From: Virgibacillus doumboii
GTDB taxonomy: Bacteria > Bacillota > Bacilli > Bacillales > Amphibacillaceae
Reading direction: 5' to 3'
Assembly: GCF_902806455.1 (NCBI RefSeq)
Contig: NZ_CADCWQ010000001.1
Coordinates: 1,984,001-2,048,000 of the forward strand
Length of the DNA stretch: 64,000 nt
Shown here: one piece after another, positions 8,328-18,484 of the stretch
Layout: each line of letters starts with the position of its first letter
Numbering within the stretch: the first letter of the stretch is position 1
Translations under genes and position numbers: made by a program
Notes under the pieces: generated by a model
The model's input: the letters and a program-made list of their open reading frames with translations, nothing else
What the model was told of the DNA's origin: nothing
The model's database searches: none

Positions 8328-9674
8328 CTACATAAACGGAAACTTCATGCCGCCTTTGCCTTTTTTGCCTTTTTGCATGCCGGTCATTTGTTTCATCATT
8401 TTCTTCATTTCGTCAAACTGTTTGAGCAGACGATTTACCTGGGAAACAGAGGTACCGGAGCCTTTTGCTATCCGTTTTTTTCTGCTTGCATTCAGGATAC
8501 TTGGTTCCTGGCGTTCTTTCTTTGTCATTGATTGAATAATAGCTTCAACGTGAACCAGCTGTTTTTCATCAATTTGGGCATTTTTCAGCCCTTTCATTTT
8601 GTTGGCCCCTGGAATCATAGCCATTAAATCTTCCAATGGACCCATGCTTTTCACCTGACCCATTTGTTCTAAAAAGTCATCAAATGTGAAAGAGGCTGTA
8701 CGCATTTTTTCTTCCAGTTCTTTTGCCTGTTTCTCATCAACGTTTGTCTGGGCTTTTTCGATGAGTGATAAGACATCCCCCATGCCAAGTATTCTGGATG
8801 CCATACCTTCCGGGTGGAATGTCTCCAGCCCATCCAGTTTTTCCCCGGTACCGGCGAATTTAATCTGCTTACCGGTAACAGCTTTAATGGAAAGTGCTGC
8901 ACCACCACGTGTATCACCGTCAAGTTTTGTTAATACAACTCCGGAAATATCGAGTTGATCATTAAAACTTTGAGCAACATTAACCGCATCCTGACCAGTC
9001 ATCGCATCGACAACAAGGAATATTTCATCCGGTTTTACGGATGCCTTAATTTGCTCCAGTTCACTCATTAAATCCGTATCGACATGCAGACGACCTGCTG
9101 TATCAATGATGACATAATCATTATGCTCTTTTTTAGCCTGTTCTATTGCTTCTGATGCAATATCAACCGGGTTCGCATCGGTACCTTTTGAAAATACCGG
9201 CATATCCAGTTGCTGACCAAGCGTCTCCAACTGATCTACTGCTGCAGGTCGATAAACGTCACATGCAACAAGTAATGGTGAACGATTATGTTGTTTCCGC
9301 AGATGGTTTGCCAGTTTGCCCGTTGTCGTTGTCTTACCGGCACCCTGCAAGCCTACCATTAGGATAACCGTCGGCGGGCGATCAGCTACAGCTATTTTAC
9401 TTTGCTCGCCGCCCATCAATTCGGTCAATTCTTCTTTTACCACTTTTATAACCTGCTGTCCCGGAGTTAAACTCTCCATTACTTCCTGACCGACAGCACG
9501 TTCTTTGATCCGTTTAATTAAATCTTTTACCACTTTAAAGTTAACGTCCGCCTCAAGTAAAGCGAGCCGGACTTCACGCGTCATTTCTTTTACGTCTTGT
9601 TCGGAAACCTTACCTTTACCTGTAATTTTTTTAATCGTACCTTGCAAGCGGTCGGCCAATCCTTCAAATGCCAT
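8328..9674 (-). CDS. ffh: Signal recognition particle protein Ffh
   Basis: SRP54 GTPase that binds signal sequences and 4.5S/6S RNA and delivers ribosomes to FtsY. The NG domain has GLQGAGKTTTTGKLA (about residue 107), DTAGR, and TKLDGDTRGGAAL. The C-terminal M domain (about 330-448) is methionine-rich, ending in KQMTGMQKGKKGKGGMKFPFM-like residues. Length 448 is normal. It follows ylxM by 14 nt, as in other Firmicutes. Confidence 0.97.
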   Translation of the reverse strand: MAFEGLADRLQGTIKKITGKGKVSEQDVKEMTREVRLALLEADVNFKVVKDLIKRIKERAVGQEVMESLTPGQQVIKVVKEELTELMGGEQSKIAVADRPPTVILMVGLQGAGKTTTTGKLANHLRKQHNRSPLLVACDVYRPAAVDQLETLGQQLDMPVFSKGTDANPVDIASEAIEQAKKEHNDYVIIDTAGRLHVDTDLMSELEQIKASVKPDEIFLVVDAMTGQDAVNVAQSFNDQLDISGVVLTKLDGDTRGGAALSIKAVTGKQIKFAGTGEKLDGLETFHPEGMASRILGMGDVLSLIEKAQTNVDEKQAKELEEKMRTASFTFDDFLEQMGQVKSMGPLEDLMAMIPGANKMKGLKNAQIDEKQLVHVEAIIQSMTKKERQEPSILNASRKKRIAKGSGTSVSQVNRLLKQFDEMKKMMKQMTGMQKGKKGKGGMKFPFM

Positions 9675-9687
9675 AGAAGGTGTCCCC

Positions 9688-10008
9688 CTAATCCAGTTCT
9701 TTTAATTGTTTAATAAGTGCATGCATTACACCGTCTCTATTGGTAACTTCATTCATTTTATCTAAAATATCAGTTCGCTGCTGGAATTTATCATATAACC
9801 TTAATTTTTCTTCATATGATTCAAGCATTGCTTCTGTCCGTCTGATATTGTCATAGACAGCCTGACGCGAAACTTCCAGCAACTCGGATATTTCACCTAA
9901 TGAATAGTCTTCCAAATAATACATTTCCATATAACTGCGTTGTTTAGGGGTTAGTAATGTTTGATAAAAATCAAATAAATAATTGATTCGTGTTGTTTTT
10001 TCCAGCAA
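9688..10008 (-). CDS. ylxM: YlxM family putative helix-turn-helix protein (UPF0122)
   Basis: Sigma-70 region-4-like helix-turn-helix protein, 106 residues. The HTH is [19 protein letters not shown] (about residues 39-57), preceded by [19 protein letters not shown]. The family is always next to ffh and is thought to modulate the SRP pathway; no direct role can be read from the sequence. It lies between ftsY (46 nt) and ffh (14 nt). Confidence 0.92.
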   Translation of the reverse strand: MLEKTTRINYLFDFYQTLLTPKQRSYMEMYYLEDYSLGEISELLEVSRQAVYDNIRRTEAMLESYEEKLRLYDKFQQRTDILDKMNEVTNRDGVMHALIKQLKELD

Positions 10009-10054
10009 TCAATACACCCCTTGTTAAGTGAAATACCTTTACAAAAGTTTAACA

Positions 10055-11053
10055 CTAATCACCGCTATCTTCAAGGAGATCAGCGAATAAACCATATACA
10101 AATGCATGCGCATTAAACTCCTGAAGATCCTCCATTTTCTCACCAAGACCTACAAATTTCACCGGAACATTCAGTTCGTTGCGAATTGCCAATACAATCC
10201 CGCCTTTTGCGGTACCATCAAGCTTGGTCAGGACAATCCCTGATACATCCGTTGCATCTGCAAACGTTTTAGCCTGGCTCATTGCATTTTGTCCGGTTGT
10301 TGCGTCCAATACAAGCAAAACATCATGCGGAGCGCCAGGAATTTCCCGTTCAATTACCCGCTTCACTTTGGAAAGTTCGTTCATTAAGTTGACTTTATTT
10401 TGCAACCTGCCGGCGGTATCACAGATTAACACATCTGTATTACGTGATTTAGCTGCTTTAATTCCGTCAAAAATAACAGCCGCCGGATCACTTCCTGCAT
10501 TTTGTTTAATAACATCAACCCCGGCACGTTCACCCCAAATATCCAGCTGTTCAATCGCACCGGCACGGAATGTATCTCCTGCCGCCAGCATGACATTTTT
10601 GCCTTCCTGCTTTAATTTATGGGCAAGTTTCCCGATGGAAGTTGTTTTTCCAACACCATTAACACCGACAACAAGAATAACAGAAAGTTCACCTTCCTGA
10701 ATATTTAAAGATTCGATTTTTTCGTCATCTTCACCATAATAAATTTCCACCAGTTTTTCGGAGATGACATCCTTCATTTCCTTTGTATCCTTGATGTTTT
10801 GCCGTTTTACTTCCATCTCCAATTCATCGATTAAATCCATCACTGTCGTGACGCCAACATCAGCTGAAATTAGCACTTCTTCAAGCTCTTCAAAAAAATC
10901 TTCATCCACTTTGCGGTAGCGCGCAATTAAATCGTTAATTTTTCCGGAAAATGAATTACGCGTCTTTTCCATACCCTGTTTATATTTCGTTGAGACCTCT
11001 TCCGTCTCCTCATTTTGCTTAAATTTATTTTTTAATTTTTGCATGAAGCTCAT
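10055..11053 (-). CDS. ftsY: Signal recognition particle receptor FtsY
   Basis: SRP receptor GTPase at the membrane. An acidic/basic N-terminal A region is short (residues 1-40), as in Gram-positives. The NG domain has GVNGVGKTTSIGKLAHKL, DTAGRLQNKVNLM and TKLDGTAKGG. Length 332 fits. It follows smc by 16 nt and precedes ylxM-ffh, so SRP protein and receptor genes are in one cluster. Confidence 0.97.
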   Translation of the reverse strand: MSFMQKLKNKFKQNEETEEVSTKYKQGMEKTRNSFSGKINDLIARYRKVDEDFFEELEEVLISADVGVTTVMDLIDELEMEVKRQNIKDTKEMKDVISEKLVEIYYGEDDEKIESLNIQEGELSVILVVGVNGVGKTTSIGKLAHKLKQEGKNVMLAAGDTFRAGAIEQLDIWGERAGVDVIKQNAGSDPAAVIFDGIKAAKSRNTDVLICDTAGRLQNKVNLMNELSKVKRVIEREIPGAPHDVLLVLDATTGQNAMSQAKTFADATDVSGIVLTKLDGTAKGGIVLAIRNELNVPVKFVGLGEKMEDLQEFNAHAFVYGLFADLLEDSGD

Positions 11054-11069
11054 TTGATTGAAATCCTCC

Positions 11070-14000
11070 CTACGACTTAACTAACTCTTTCGTATCCTCA
11101 AGTCTCACCGATACAAGTCTTGATACACCTGATTCCTGCATGGTGACACCATACAATACATCAGCCTCTTCCATTGTACCTTTTCGGTGGGTTATCACAA
11201 TAAATTGTGTGTTTTCACTGTATTCGTTGATGTATTTTGCAAACCTGGCAACATTCGCTTCATCCAATGCCGCCTCTACTTCATCCAGCACACAAAACGG
11301 TACAGGGCGAACACGCAGGATTGCAAATAACAGTGCAATCGCAGTAAGGGCACGTTCACCACCGGAAAGCAGTCCCAAATGCTGCAGTTTTTTACCTGGT
11401 GGCTGTGCAATGATTTCCACACCTGTATTCAACAGATTTTTCGGATCGGTCAATTTCAATTCAGCCCGGCCGCCGCCGAATAATTGTTGGAAAACTACTG
11501 CAAACTCGTCCTTGATCTGACCGAATGTTTCACCAAATCGTTTTTGCATTTCTTCATCCATTTCGGAAATGACGGAATACAACGTTTGTTTTGCTTCAAC
11601 CAGATCATTCTTCTGTTCAGCTAAAAATTCATACCGTTCAGAAATCCGCTCAAATTCATCGATTGCACCAAGGTTCACTGTGCCAAGTTGATCGATAGCC
11701 TGTTTAATTTGCTTCACTGCTGCTTCTGTTTCTTCCAGATTATCAGTCTTTTCATACGTCTGCTTCGCCTTTTCAAAAGTGATTGTGTATTCTGTCTGCA
11801 GACGTGACAGCCGATTTTCCAAATCAACATCTAAGCGGTTGGCTTTTACTTCTTTTTGCTGAATTGCCTGTGTAAACGCCTGGTGTTTTTTGTTTTCTTC
11901 TTTTAATTCACGTTCCTGATCCTGCATGAGCTGTGTTCGCTCTGACCGGTTTGACCGCATACGCTGGATGGAAGCGGTTATAGCTTCTTTATTTTCTTTA
12001 GCAGATTCAATATTTTGATCAATCTCTGCTTCTGTTTCTTCGGCATTTTGCATTTCCAGTAATTCGTTTAGATCACTCGAATAGGACTCAAACTGCTCCC
12101 GGTATTCGGTCAACTGCTCCTGTACAGCCTTCGTTTTATCTCGCTGACTTTTCAGGCGTTCTTCCTGCTCGGCAATTGATACCTGTGCTTTTTGATAGTC
12201 CTGCTGCAGTTGTTCCTGATTTTCCTTGAATTCTTTTTCCTGATTTGTCAATTTATCAATCTGCTCCTGGATTGACTCCAGGTGCGTTGAAATATCATTC
12301 AACTCATTTGTCAGGTTGGCTTCCCGGGATTTCAGGTCTTCATTATCCTGGTCAAACTGCTGTTTGTCCTGATCATATAATGCGAGATTCTCATTAAGTG
12401 AAGTAAGCTTCATTTCCGCTTCACGCTTGGCAGCCTGGATTTCCTGAAGTGCTTGCTGTTCTGCCTGTACAGCCTCTTCTTCGGCTGCCAGCTGCTTTTC
12501 TATTTTTCCGATTTCCTGTTTCTGTTTTTCAACTTTTTGTTCAAAAGCTTTTGCTCTTTCCTGAAAATCACTTAGTTTGTCTGTTAATTCCTGCAAATCC
12601 TTTTCTCTTGTAAATAACGATTGATTTGTTTTCTTTTTGGCACCACCGGACATGGAACCACCTGGATTTACAACGTCTCCTTCCAGTGTGACTATCCGGT
12701 ACTTACGCATAACAATATTCGCAATTTCATTGGCATCTTTTAATGTTTTGGCAATGATTACATGTCCCATCAGGTGGTCGACCGCTTTTTTGTATTCCGG
12801 CTGTGCTGACACCAGATTTGCGGCAACGCCCACAAAGCCGGAATAGTTTTCTGCTTTGGTGAGTAAATCTTTTGGTACAAATCGTTCCTTAATTGATCCA
12901 AGCGGCAGGAACGTTGCACGCCCACTATTCGTTTTCTTTAGCCAACTGATTGCATTGCGCCCTGCCTGGTCATCATTCACAACAACATGCTGTGCCTGTC
13001 CACCCAGGACGGTTTCAATTGCTGTAATATAGTTTTTGGGAACATCGAGGAGTTCGATGACTGCTCCATGAATTCCGCTTAGTTTCGCTTCTTCTCGCGC
13101 TTTTAAAACCGCCTTAACACCATAGAAAAAGCCCTGGAAGTCTTCCTTCATATCTTCGAGCATTTCTTTTTTCGACTTCAGCTTTTCTATGTGTTGATAA
13201 CCCTGGTAGAGCTTTGTCTGTGCATCCTGGAATGCATTCCGTTCCGCAGTTAATGTTTGTTTCAATTGTTGAACGGATGCAGTTTTGTCGTCATATTTCT
13301 TTCCCTGCTTGGAAAAATCAGCTTGTAACTGTTCCTGTTTGGCTGTGAGCTCTTTACGTTGTGTCAAAAGGTCCTCAAATTTTTCTGCCTGTTTCTCTTT
13401 CTTGCCCGAAATTTGCTCCATTTGCTGGCCGATGGATTGTTTTTCATTCCGTTTCGCGGCCTGTTGGTTAAGCAGCTCAATATAATCTGATTTCAGTTCT
13501 TCAATCTGTTCGGCAATATTTTCTCTTTCTGTTGTCAGTTTTTCTTCCAACTGCTCAACTTCCTGTTTTGTACTGTCTCTGTCAGATTGGATGGTTGAAA
13601 GTTTCTTGTTTTCTTCTATCAGTTCTTTTTGCAGCTTATCAATGCGAGTAGCTGATTCATTCTTTTGTGTCTCAAGCTTTTCCTTGTTTTCGGCAAAATG
13701 CTTGGTCCGTTCATTAAATACCTGTTTCTTTCCTTCGAACTGCTCAAGTTGTTGTGTTGTTGATAATAGATTTGCCTGCAGCTCTTCAATCGCTTCATCA
13801 AGCTTTTGAATCTCCTGGCGCTCATTCTCCAGTTCGGCTTCCTTTTTCTGAATGTCTGTCTTCAGCTGCATTTCATCTGTCTTTTCTTTTTCCAGTTCAT
13901 CCAGTAAAGCCTGCCATTTATCATGAAGCTGTTCAATTTCTGTAATAAGCAGCGAAATTTCCTGCTTTTTTAATTGTTCTTTTTTATCAAGATATTTTTT

Positions 14001-14636
14001 TGCAGTTTCCGCCTGTTCCTCAAGCGGATCAATTTGCTGCTCGATTTCATAGATAATATCTTCCACACGATTCAGATTTTCTTGTGTTTCTGCCAATTTA
14101 TACTCGGCTTTTTTCTTACGTTGCTTGTACTTTAATACCCCTGCAGCTTCTTCAAAAATCGCACGGCGCTCTTCCGCTTTAGAGCTTAATATTTCCTCTA
14201 CTTTCCCCTGACTGATAATCGAGAATGCTTCACGGCCTAAACCGGAATCCATAAATAAATCAACAATATCCTTTAGCCGACAGGATTGTTTATTAATATA
14301 AAATTCACTCTCACCAGAACGATAGACACGTCTGGTAACACTTATTTCTTCATAATCAAGTGGCAGTGCTTTATCACTGTTTTCCAGCACCAAAGTAACT
14401 TCTGCGACATTAAGCGCGCGTCTCGTGTCACTGCCCTGGAAAATAATATCCTCCATTTTTGAGCCGCGCAATGACCTTGCAGATTGCTCACCAAGCACCC
14501 ATCTGATCGCATCGGTAATATTACTTTTTCCGCTTCCATTTGGACCTACCACCGCTGTGACTCCCGGAACAAAATCAACATTGATCCGTTCAGCAAATGA
14601 TTTGAAGCCCACACTTTCCAATCGTTTCAAATACAT
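11070..14636 (-). CDS. smc: Chromosome partition protein SMC
   Basis: Condensin ATPase that organises and segregates the chromosome with ScpA/ScpB. Walker A GPNGSGKSN is near residue 32, the ABC signature LSGGERALTAIALLFA and Walker B PFCVLDEVEAALDEAN are near the C-terminus. Two long coiled coils (about 170-500 and 660-1010) flank the glycine-rich hinge (about 510-650). I start at ATG 14636 (MYLKRLESVGFKSFAERI), which has GGAG 7 nt upstream and gives 1188 residues, against 1186 in B. subtilis; the longer frame to 14657 lacks a ribosome site. Confidence 0.97.
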   Translation of the reverse strand: MYLKRLESVGFKSFAERINVDFVPGVTAVVGPNGSGKSNITDAIRWVLGEQSARSLRGSKMEDIIFQGSDTRRALNVAEVTLVLENSDKALPLDYEEISVTRRVYRSGESEFYINKQSCRLKDIVDLFMDSGLGREAFSIISQGKVEEILSSKAEERRAIFEEAAGVLKYKQRKKKAEYKLAETQENLNRVEDIIYEIEQQIDPLEEQAETAKKYLDKKEQLKKQEISLLITEIEQLHDKWQALLDELEKEKTDEMQLKTDIQKKEAELENERQEIQKLDEAIEELQANLLSTTQQLEQFEGKKQVFNERTKHFAENKEKLETQKNESATRIDKLQKELIEENKKLSTIQSDRDSTKQEVEQLEEKLTTERENIAEQIEELKSDYIELLNQQAAKRNEKQSIGQQMEQISGKKEKQAEKFEDLLTQRKELTAKQEQLQADFSKQGKKYDDKTASVQQLKQTLTAERNAFQDAQTKLYQGYQHIEKLKSKKEMLEDMKEDFQGFFYGVKAVLKAREEAKLSGIHGAVIELLDVPKNYITAIETVLGGQAQHVVVNDDQAGRNAISWLKKTNSGRATFLPLGSIKERFVPKDLLTKAENYSGFVGVAANLVSAQPEYKKAVDHLMGHVIIAKTLKDANEIANIVMRKYRIVTLEGDVVNPGGSMSGGAKKKTNQSLFTREKDLQELTDKLSDFQERAKAFEQKVEKQKQEIGKIEKQLAAEEEAVQAEQQALQEIQAAKREAEMKLTSLNENLALYDQDKQQFDQDNEDLKSREANLTNELNDISTHLESIQEQIDKLTNQEKEFKENQEQLQQDYQKAQVSIAEQEERLKSQRDKTKAVQEQLTEYREQFESYSSDLNELLEMQNAEETEAEIDQNIESAKENKEAITASIQRMRSNRSERTQLMQDQERELKEENKKHQAFTQAIQQKEVKANRLDVDLENRLSRLQTEYTITFEKAKQTYEKTDNLEETEAAVKQIKQAIDQLGTVNLGAIDEFERISERYEFLAEQKNDLVEAKQTLYSVISEMDEEMQKRFGETFGQIKDEFAVVFQQLFGGGRAELKLTDPKNLLNTGVEIIAQPPGKKLQHLGLLSGGERALTAIALLFAILRVRPVPFCVLDEVEAALDEANVARFAKYINEYSENTQFIVITHRKGTMEEADVLYGVTMQESGVSRLVSVRLEDTKELVKS

Positions 14637-14783
14637 AGACATTCTCCTAAGTTTCATGCAGGGATTTTCATCACTATATGTAAAAAAATCTATTTGGCTT
14701 TTTAACGCATTTATTTTATCATAAAGAGAGGAACAAAAGAAGGCATATCAAGTACATAATTGATATTTAAGTGAGGTGTTCGA

Positions 14784-15008
14784 ATGAATTTGGAGAATCC
14801 GTCAAAAGAAAATCTGGAATATATCCTGAATGAACTGGCTGAAAAGCTGAATGTTGTAAACCGTGAGATTATGGACCCGGAAGATTATGATTTGGACAAA
14901 TACGAAGAAATAAAGTTTATGTATGACATGATAATACAGAAGGGACAATTAAGCGCTTCGGAGACACAGGCATTTATTGATGAGTTGCGGTCTGTGAGGA
15001 AGTCGTGA
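14784..15008 (+). CDS. DUF1128/UPF0435 protein (YfkK-like)
   Basis: Small acidic helical protein of 74 residues, divergent from smc, with GAGGTG before the ATG. NLENPSKENLEYILNEL and DKYEEIKFMYDMI match the UPF0435 (YfkK) family of Bacillales, whose function is unknown. It is followed by its own strong terminator, so it is a single-gene unit inserted between smc and rnc. Confidence 0.85.
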   Translation: MNLENPSKENLEYILNELAEKLNVVNREIMDPEDYDLDKYEEIKFMYDMIIQKGQLSASETQAFIDELRSVRKS

Positions 15009-15028
15009 AACTGATGGCTAAACTACTG

Positions 15029-15066
15029 GCATACCAACGCTATGGCGGTTGGTGTGCTTTTATATT
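15029..15066 (+). terminator. Terminator of the DUF1128 gene
   Basis: GCATACCAACGC pairs with GCGGTTGGTGTGC (one bulge) around TATG and is followed by TTTTATATTT on the plus strand. Confidence 0.85.
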
Positions 15067-15111
15067 TATAGCTTTGCACGATTCTCAAATTTTCGGATAA
15101 CAAGCTGAATT

Positions 15112-15595
15112 GGACATTTATTCCATTATCTGTGAAAAAAACACCATTTGGCAAGTTTGCGGACATCTGTTCCGTTATCTGTCTAAAGTTCATGTTTTAT
15201 AGGAAATAAAGGAATAAAACCCCGCCAAATGTGCAAAAGTCGTGTATTTCATAGAAATAGGGGAAGAAATATCAGCTTAATTAAGTAAAAGGCTTTCTGA
15301 TTGTAAGTTCCCCAAGGAAGAATTAACCATTTCTTAAAATCAGACTTTAATCCTGAGCACCAATTTATAAAATAGCGTTACTAGAATCCGTTTGCCCGAA
15401 TTTGCCGGTTCCTGATTCCGTTATTTCAGTTAAATCCCTTGTTTGAAGGGTGATTTCGGATCCTCATTCCGCTATTTGTCCAATTCAACTTCATTTTCCA
15501 TAGATTTTGCGTGATTAGCGGAACCAGAATCCGCTTCACTCCATTTATAGTGGCATTTCCAAGCTTTAGCAGAACCAGGATCCGTTTTGCTATCT
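15112..15595. repeat. Cluster of degenerate TTCCGTTAT-type short repeats
   Basis: The 680-bp gap between the DUF1128 gene and rnc has no gene. It holds at least six short related units, in both orientations: GGACATTTATTCCATTATCTG at 15112, GGACATCTGTTCCGTTATCTG at 15161, CCTGATTCCGTTATT near 15411, CCTCATTCCGCTATTTG near 15462, and AGCGGAACCAGAATCCG and AGAACCAGGATCCG near 15518 and 15571. The same GGACAT-TTCCGTTAT unit recurs four times at 52411-52591. They look like a mobile or slippage-derived short repeat family of this genome. Confidence 0.75.
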
Positions 15596-15647
15596 AATCC
15601 TCAGCCTGTATCACTCAATCCTCTTCACAAAGTTGAATTATAATATA

Positions 15648-15684
15648 AAAAAGGCAGGTGCTTTCTTAAGCACACAGCCCTTTT
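15648..15684 (-). terminator. Terminator after rnc
   Basis: On the minus strand AAAAGGGCTGTGTGCTT folds back on AAGCACCTGCCTTTT and continues in T residues. It ends the rnc transcript and faces the plus-strand terminator at 15029. Confidence 0.8.
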
Positions 15685-15687
15685 AAT

Positions 15688-16371
15688 CTAACCACCAATC
15701 TGATCCAGCGCATCCTTAGCTGCGCGCTGTTCTGCTTCTTTCTTCGTATGACCAACACCATTGCCGGACACATCTCCATTTATAACAACCTGAGCGACAA
15801 ACTCTTTGTCATGAGATGGGCCTTTTTCATCCACAATTACATATTCAATACTGTGATTGCGGTTCTGCTGGACATGTTCCTGCAACAGGCTTTTATAATC
15901 CATCGCATGCGAAAAAACACCAGTTGATATTTTCGGATAAACATACTTTTTCAGGAATTGAATAACGACGTCGAAACCCTGGTCAAGGTACAGTGCTCCA
16001 AGAAATGCTTCAAATACATCTGCCAGTATTGCCGGACGTTCCCGGCCACCCGACTGTTCTTCTCCCCTGCCAAGCAAAAGATGGTCACCAAAATTCAATT
16101 CACGAGAAAATGCTTCCAATGAGGGTTCACAGACAATCGAAGCACGTAATTTCGTCAAGTCGCCTTCTTCCATGCTGTTCTTTTGCCTGTATAAGTACTG
16201 AGAAACACCCAACTCTAATACAGCATCACCTAGAAATTCCAAGCGTTCATTATCCGAAAAGTTTTTATCCCGATGCTCATTCACATAAGATGAATGGGTA
16301 AAAGCTTGCTTCAGCAAATCATGATCATTGAACGTAATATCAAGCTGCATTTCTAATCGTGTAATATCCAT
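15688..16371 (-). CDS. rnc: Ribonuclease III
   Basis: Double-strand-specific endoribonuclease for rRNA processing and RNA turnover. The catalytic signature [14 protein letters not shown] is at about residues 41-54, the second acidic site is in [15 protein letters not shown], and the dsRNA-binding domain is at about 158-225 ([12 protein letters not shown] to [13 protein letters not shown]). Length 227 is slightly shorter than B. subtilis RncS (249). It lies downstream of acpP but after a hairpin, and ends at a terminator instead of running into smc. Confidence 0.96.
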   Translation of the reverse strand: MDITRLEMQLDITFNDHDLLKQAFTHSSYVNEHRDKNFSDNERLEFLGDAVLELGVSQYLYRQKNSMEEGDLTKLRASIVCEPSLEAFSRELNFGDHLLLGRGEEQSGGRERPAILADVFEAFLGALYLDQGFDVVIQFLKKYVYPKISTGVFSHAMDYKSLLQEHVQQNRNHSIEYVIVDEKGPSHDKEFVAQVVINGDVSGNGVGHTKKEAEQRAAKDALDQIGG

Positions 16372-16443
16372 ATCAATTTATCACCACACAGTAATAAGAA
16401 TTAGATTCATTTTACAAAAGATGAAGTGGGTTGTAAATAAACA

Positions 16444-16471
16444 GAAAGCCTCGCACTCACGCGAGACTTTC
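16444..16471 (-). terminator. Probable terminator after acpP
   Basis: On the minus strand GTCTCGCG and TGCGAGGC pair around a short loop, followed by TTTCTGTTT. The U-tract is interrupted, so read-through into rnc is likely. Confidence 0.55.
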
Positions 16472-16478
16472 AATAGTA

Positions 16479-16715
16479 TTAGGACTGTGTGCTGTTTATG
16501 TAATTTACAGCATCACCCACTGTATTAATTTTTTCAGCTTCTTCGTCAGCTATTTCCATATCAAATTCGTCCTCAAGTTCCATAACAAGCTCAACCACAT
16601 CAAGTGAATCTGCTTCCAGGTCATCTTTGAAAGAGGCTTCCATTGTCACCTTGGATTCTTCTACATCAAGGCGATCAACGATGATATTTTTTACACGATC
16701 AAATACGTCTGCCAC
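16479..16715 (-). CDS. acpP: Acyl carrier protein
   Basis: Acidic 78-residue carrier of growing acyl chains. The 4'-phosphopantetheine attachment Ser is in [17 protein letters not shown]. It starts at GTG 16715 with GGGAGGTGAAG upstream. It lies 50 nt after fabG, at the end of the fapR-plsX-fabD-fabG-acpP operon. The gap from fabG contains a perfect 12-bp palindrome CCGGACGTCCGG (16747-16758). Confidence 0.97.
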   Translation of the reverse strand: MADVFDRVKNIIVDRLDVEESKVTMEASFKDDLEADSLDVVELVMELEDEFDMEIADEEAEKINTVGDAVNYINSTQS

Positions 16716-16765
16716 AATACTTCACCTCCCTTCAATAGGTTTTTGCCCGGACGTCCGGATTCGTC

Positions 16766-17506
16766 TTACATCACCATTCCACCATCAATGTGAATTGTCT
16801 GGCCGGTAATGTAATTTGCATCCTCTGACGCGAGGAAACGGACAACTTTTGCGACATCTTCCGGTTGACCCAGTTTACCTAGAGGAATTAGATCAAGCAT
16901 ACCTTTTTGCTGTTCATCCGTCAGTTCATCGGTCATATCTGTTGAAATAAATCCTGGTGCAACTGCATTAACTAAAATATTGCGGGAGGCAAACTCTTTG
17001 GCTGTTGATTTTGTCATGCCGATGACGCCCGCTTTAGCGGCAACATAATTAGCTTGCCCAGGATTCCCGCTGACACCAACAATTGATGCAACGTTAATGA
17101 TTCTGCCGCCTTTTTGCTTCATCATCTGTCTTGATACAGCTTTTGTACACTGAAATACACCTTTAAGGTTTGTATTGATAACCTGGTCGAACTCCTCTTC
17201 TTTCATTCGCATCAGCAGGTTATCTCTAGTAATCCCTGCATTATTAACCAGAATATCCAGGCTGCCAAATTCATTAACGACTGCTTTCATCATTGGTTTG
17301 GCATCATCAGCATTTGCAACATCAGCCTGTACCTTAAATGATTTTACACCCAATTGCTCAATTTCTTCAACAACTGCCTGTGCTTTGTCCTCACTGCCAG
17401 CATAATTGACGGCAACATTTGCACCTTGCTTTGCTAACTCAAGCGCAATGGAACGTCCGATCCCTCTGGAAGCACCGGTTACCAAAGCATTTTTTCCTTG
17501 CAGCAT
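16766..17506 (-). CDS. fabG: 3-oxoacyl-ACP reductase FabG
   Basis: NADPH-dependent beta-ketoacyl-ACP reductase of type II fatty acid synthesis. It has TGASRGIG (about residues 12-19), [14 protein letters not shown], and the active site S in NVASIVG with YVAAK. I start at ATG 17506 ([15 protein letters not shown]) with GGGAGGAG 6 nt upstream, which gives 246 residues, the common FabG length; the frame open to 17524 includes the ribosome site itself. Confidence 0.97.
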   Translation of the reverse strand: MLQGKNALVTGASRGIGRSIALELAKQGANVAVNYAGSEDKAQAVVEEIEQLGVKSFKVQADVANADDAKPMMKAVVNEFGSLDILVNNAGITRDNLLMRMKEEEFDQVINTNLKGVFQCTKAVSRQMMKQKGGRIINVASIVGVSGNPGQANYVAAKAGVIGMTKSTAKEFASRNILVNAVAPGFISTDMTDELTDEQQKGMLDLIPLGKLGQPEDVAKVVRFLASEDANYITGQTIHIDGGMVM

Positions 17507-17545
17507 ATATTCTCCTCCCTTCATTTTAGAATAAAAAGCCTGTCC

Positions 17546-18484
17546 TTAATTCCCACGATACCATTCGATAAATTCATTCAATGACTCTGGGTCCTGGATG
17601 GCAAATGTTTTTGCTTTACGGTCGATTTTTCTTACCAATCCGCTTAATACCTTTCCACTGCCAACTTCAACAAATGCATCCACACCTTCATTAAGCATAT
17701 TTCTGATGGATTCTTCAAATCGAACCGGTGAATACAGTTGTTTAATTAACAGGTCTTTCACTTCATTTTTAGCAGTTGCCGGTTGAGCCGTTACATTCGC
17801 ATATACAGGCATATTGGCATCATAAAAATTAATAGCATTTAATTCCTTGGAAAACTGCTCATTTGCCGGTTTCATCAGTCTGGAGTGGAATGGCCCACTT
17901 ACGTTCAGTGGAAGAACACGTTTTGCACCTTTTTCTTTTAACAGCGTTTCTGCTTTGTCAATTCCCTCTTTAGAACCTGAAATAACAATCTGTCCAGGAC
18001 AATTCAGATTCGCGATATCGACAACTTCATCCTCAGACAATCCTTGTAGAGCTTGTTCGATATCCTCCTGTGACATACCTAATACTGCAGCCATCGAGCC
18101 TTTACCTTTTGGAAAAGCTTCTTCCATTAGTCTGCCGCGTGTAGCAACAAGCGGAAGGGCTTCTTCAAAAGAGATTGCCCCGGCTGCAACAAGTGCACTG
18201 TATTCTCCGAGACTATGACCAACCGCCATCGCCGGCTGGATTTCTTCTTTTTCCAATAGTGTATGTACTGCAATACTTGATAATAACAGTGCCGGCTGGG
18301 CATTTTCTGTTTCCGTTAACTCGTTCTTAGGTCCATCAAACATAAGCTTTGTCAGATCTGTCCCCGTAAGCTCATCTGCCTTCTGAAATAAATCCTGTAT
18401 TTCAGGGTAACCGTCGTAAAAATCTTTTCCCATTCCGACTGCCTGTGATCCCTGCCCCGGAAACATAAAAGCTACGCGTTTCAT
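17546..18484 (-). CDS. fabD: Malonyl-CoA:ACP transacylase FabD
   Basis: Transfers malonyl from CoA to ACP to supply fatty acid elongation. Nucleophile Ser is in [11 protein letters not shown] (about residue 92), the oxyanion-side GQGSQ is at 10-14, and the catalytic His is in GPFHSRLM (about 201). Length 312 fits. Its ATG overlaps the plsX stop by 4 nt. Confidence 0.97.
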   Translation of the reverse strand: MKRVAFMFPGQGSQAVGMGKDFYDGYPEIQDLFQKADELTGTDLTKLMFDGPKNELTETENAQPALLLSSIAVHTLLEKEEIQPAMAVGHSLGEYSALVAAGAISFEEALPLVATRGRLMEEAFPKGKGSMAAVLGMSQEDIEQALQGLSEDEVVDIANLNCPGQIVISGSKEGIDKAETLLKEKGAKRVLPLNVSGPFHSRLMKPANEQFSKELNAINFYDANMPVYANVTAQPATAKNEVKDLLIKQLYSPVRFEESIRNMLNEGVDAFVEVGSGKVLSGLVRKIDRKAKTFAIQDPESLNEFIEWYRGN

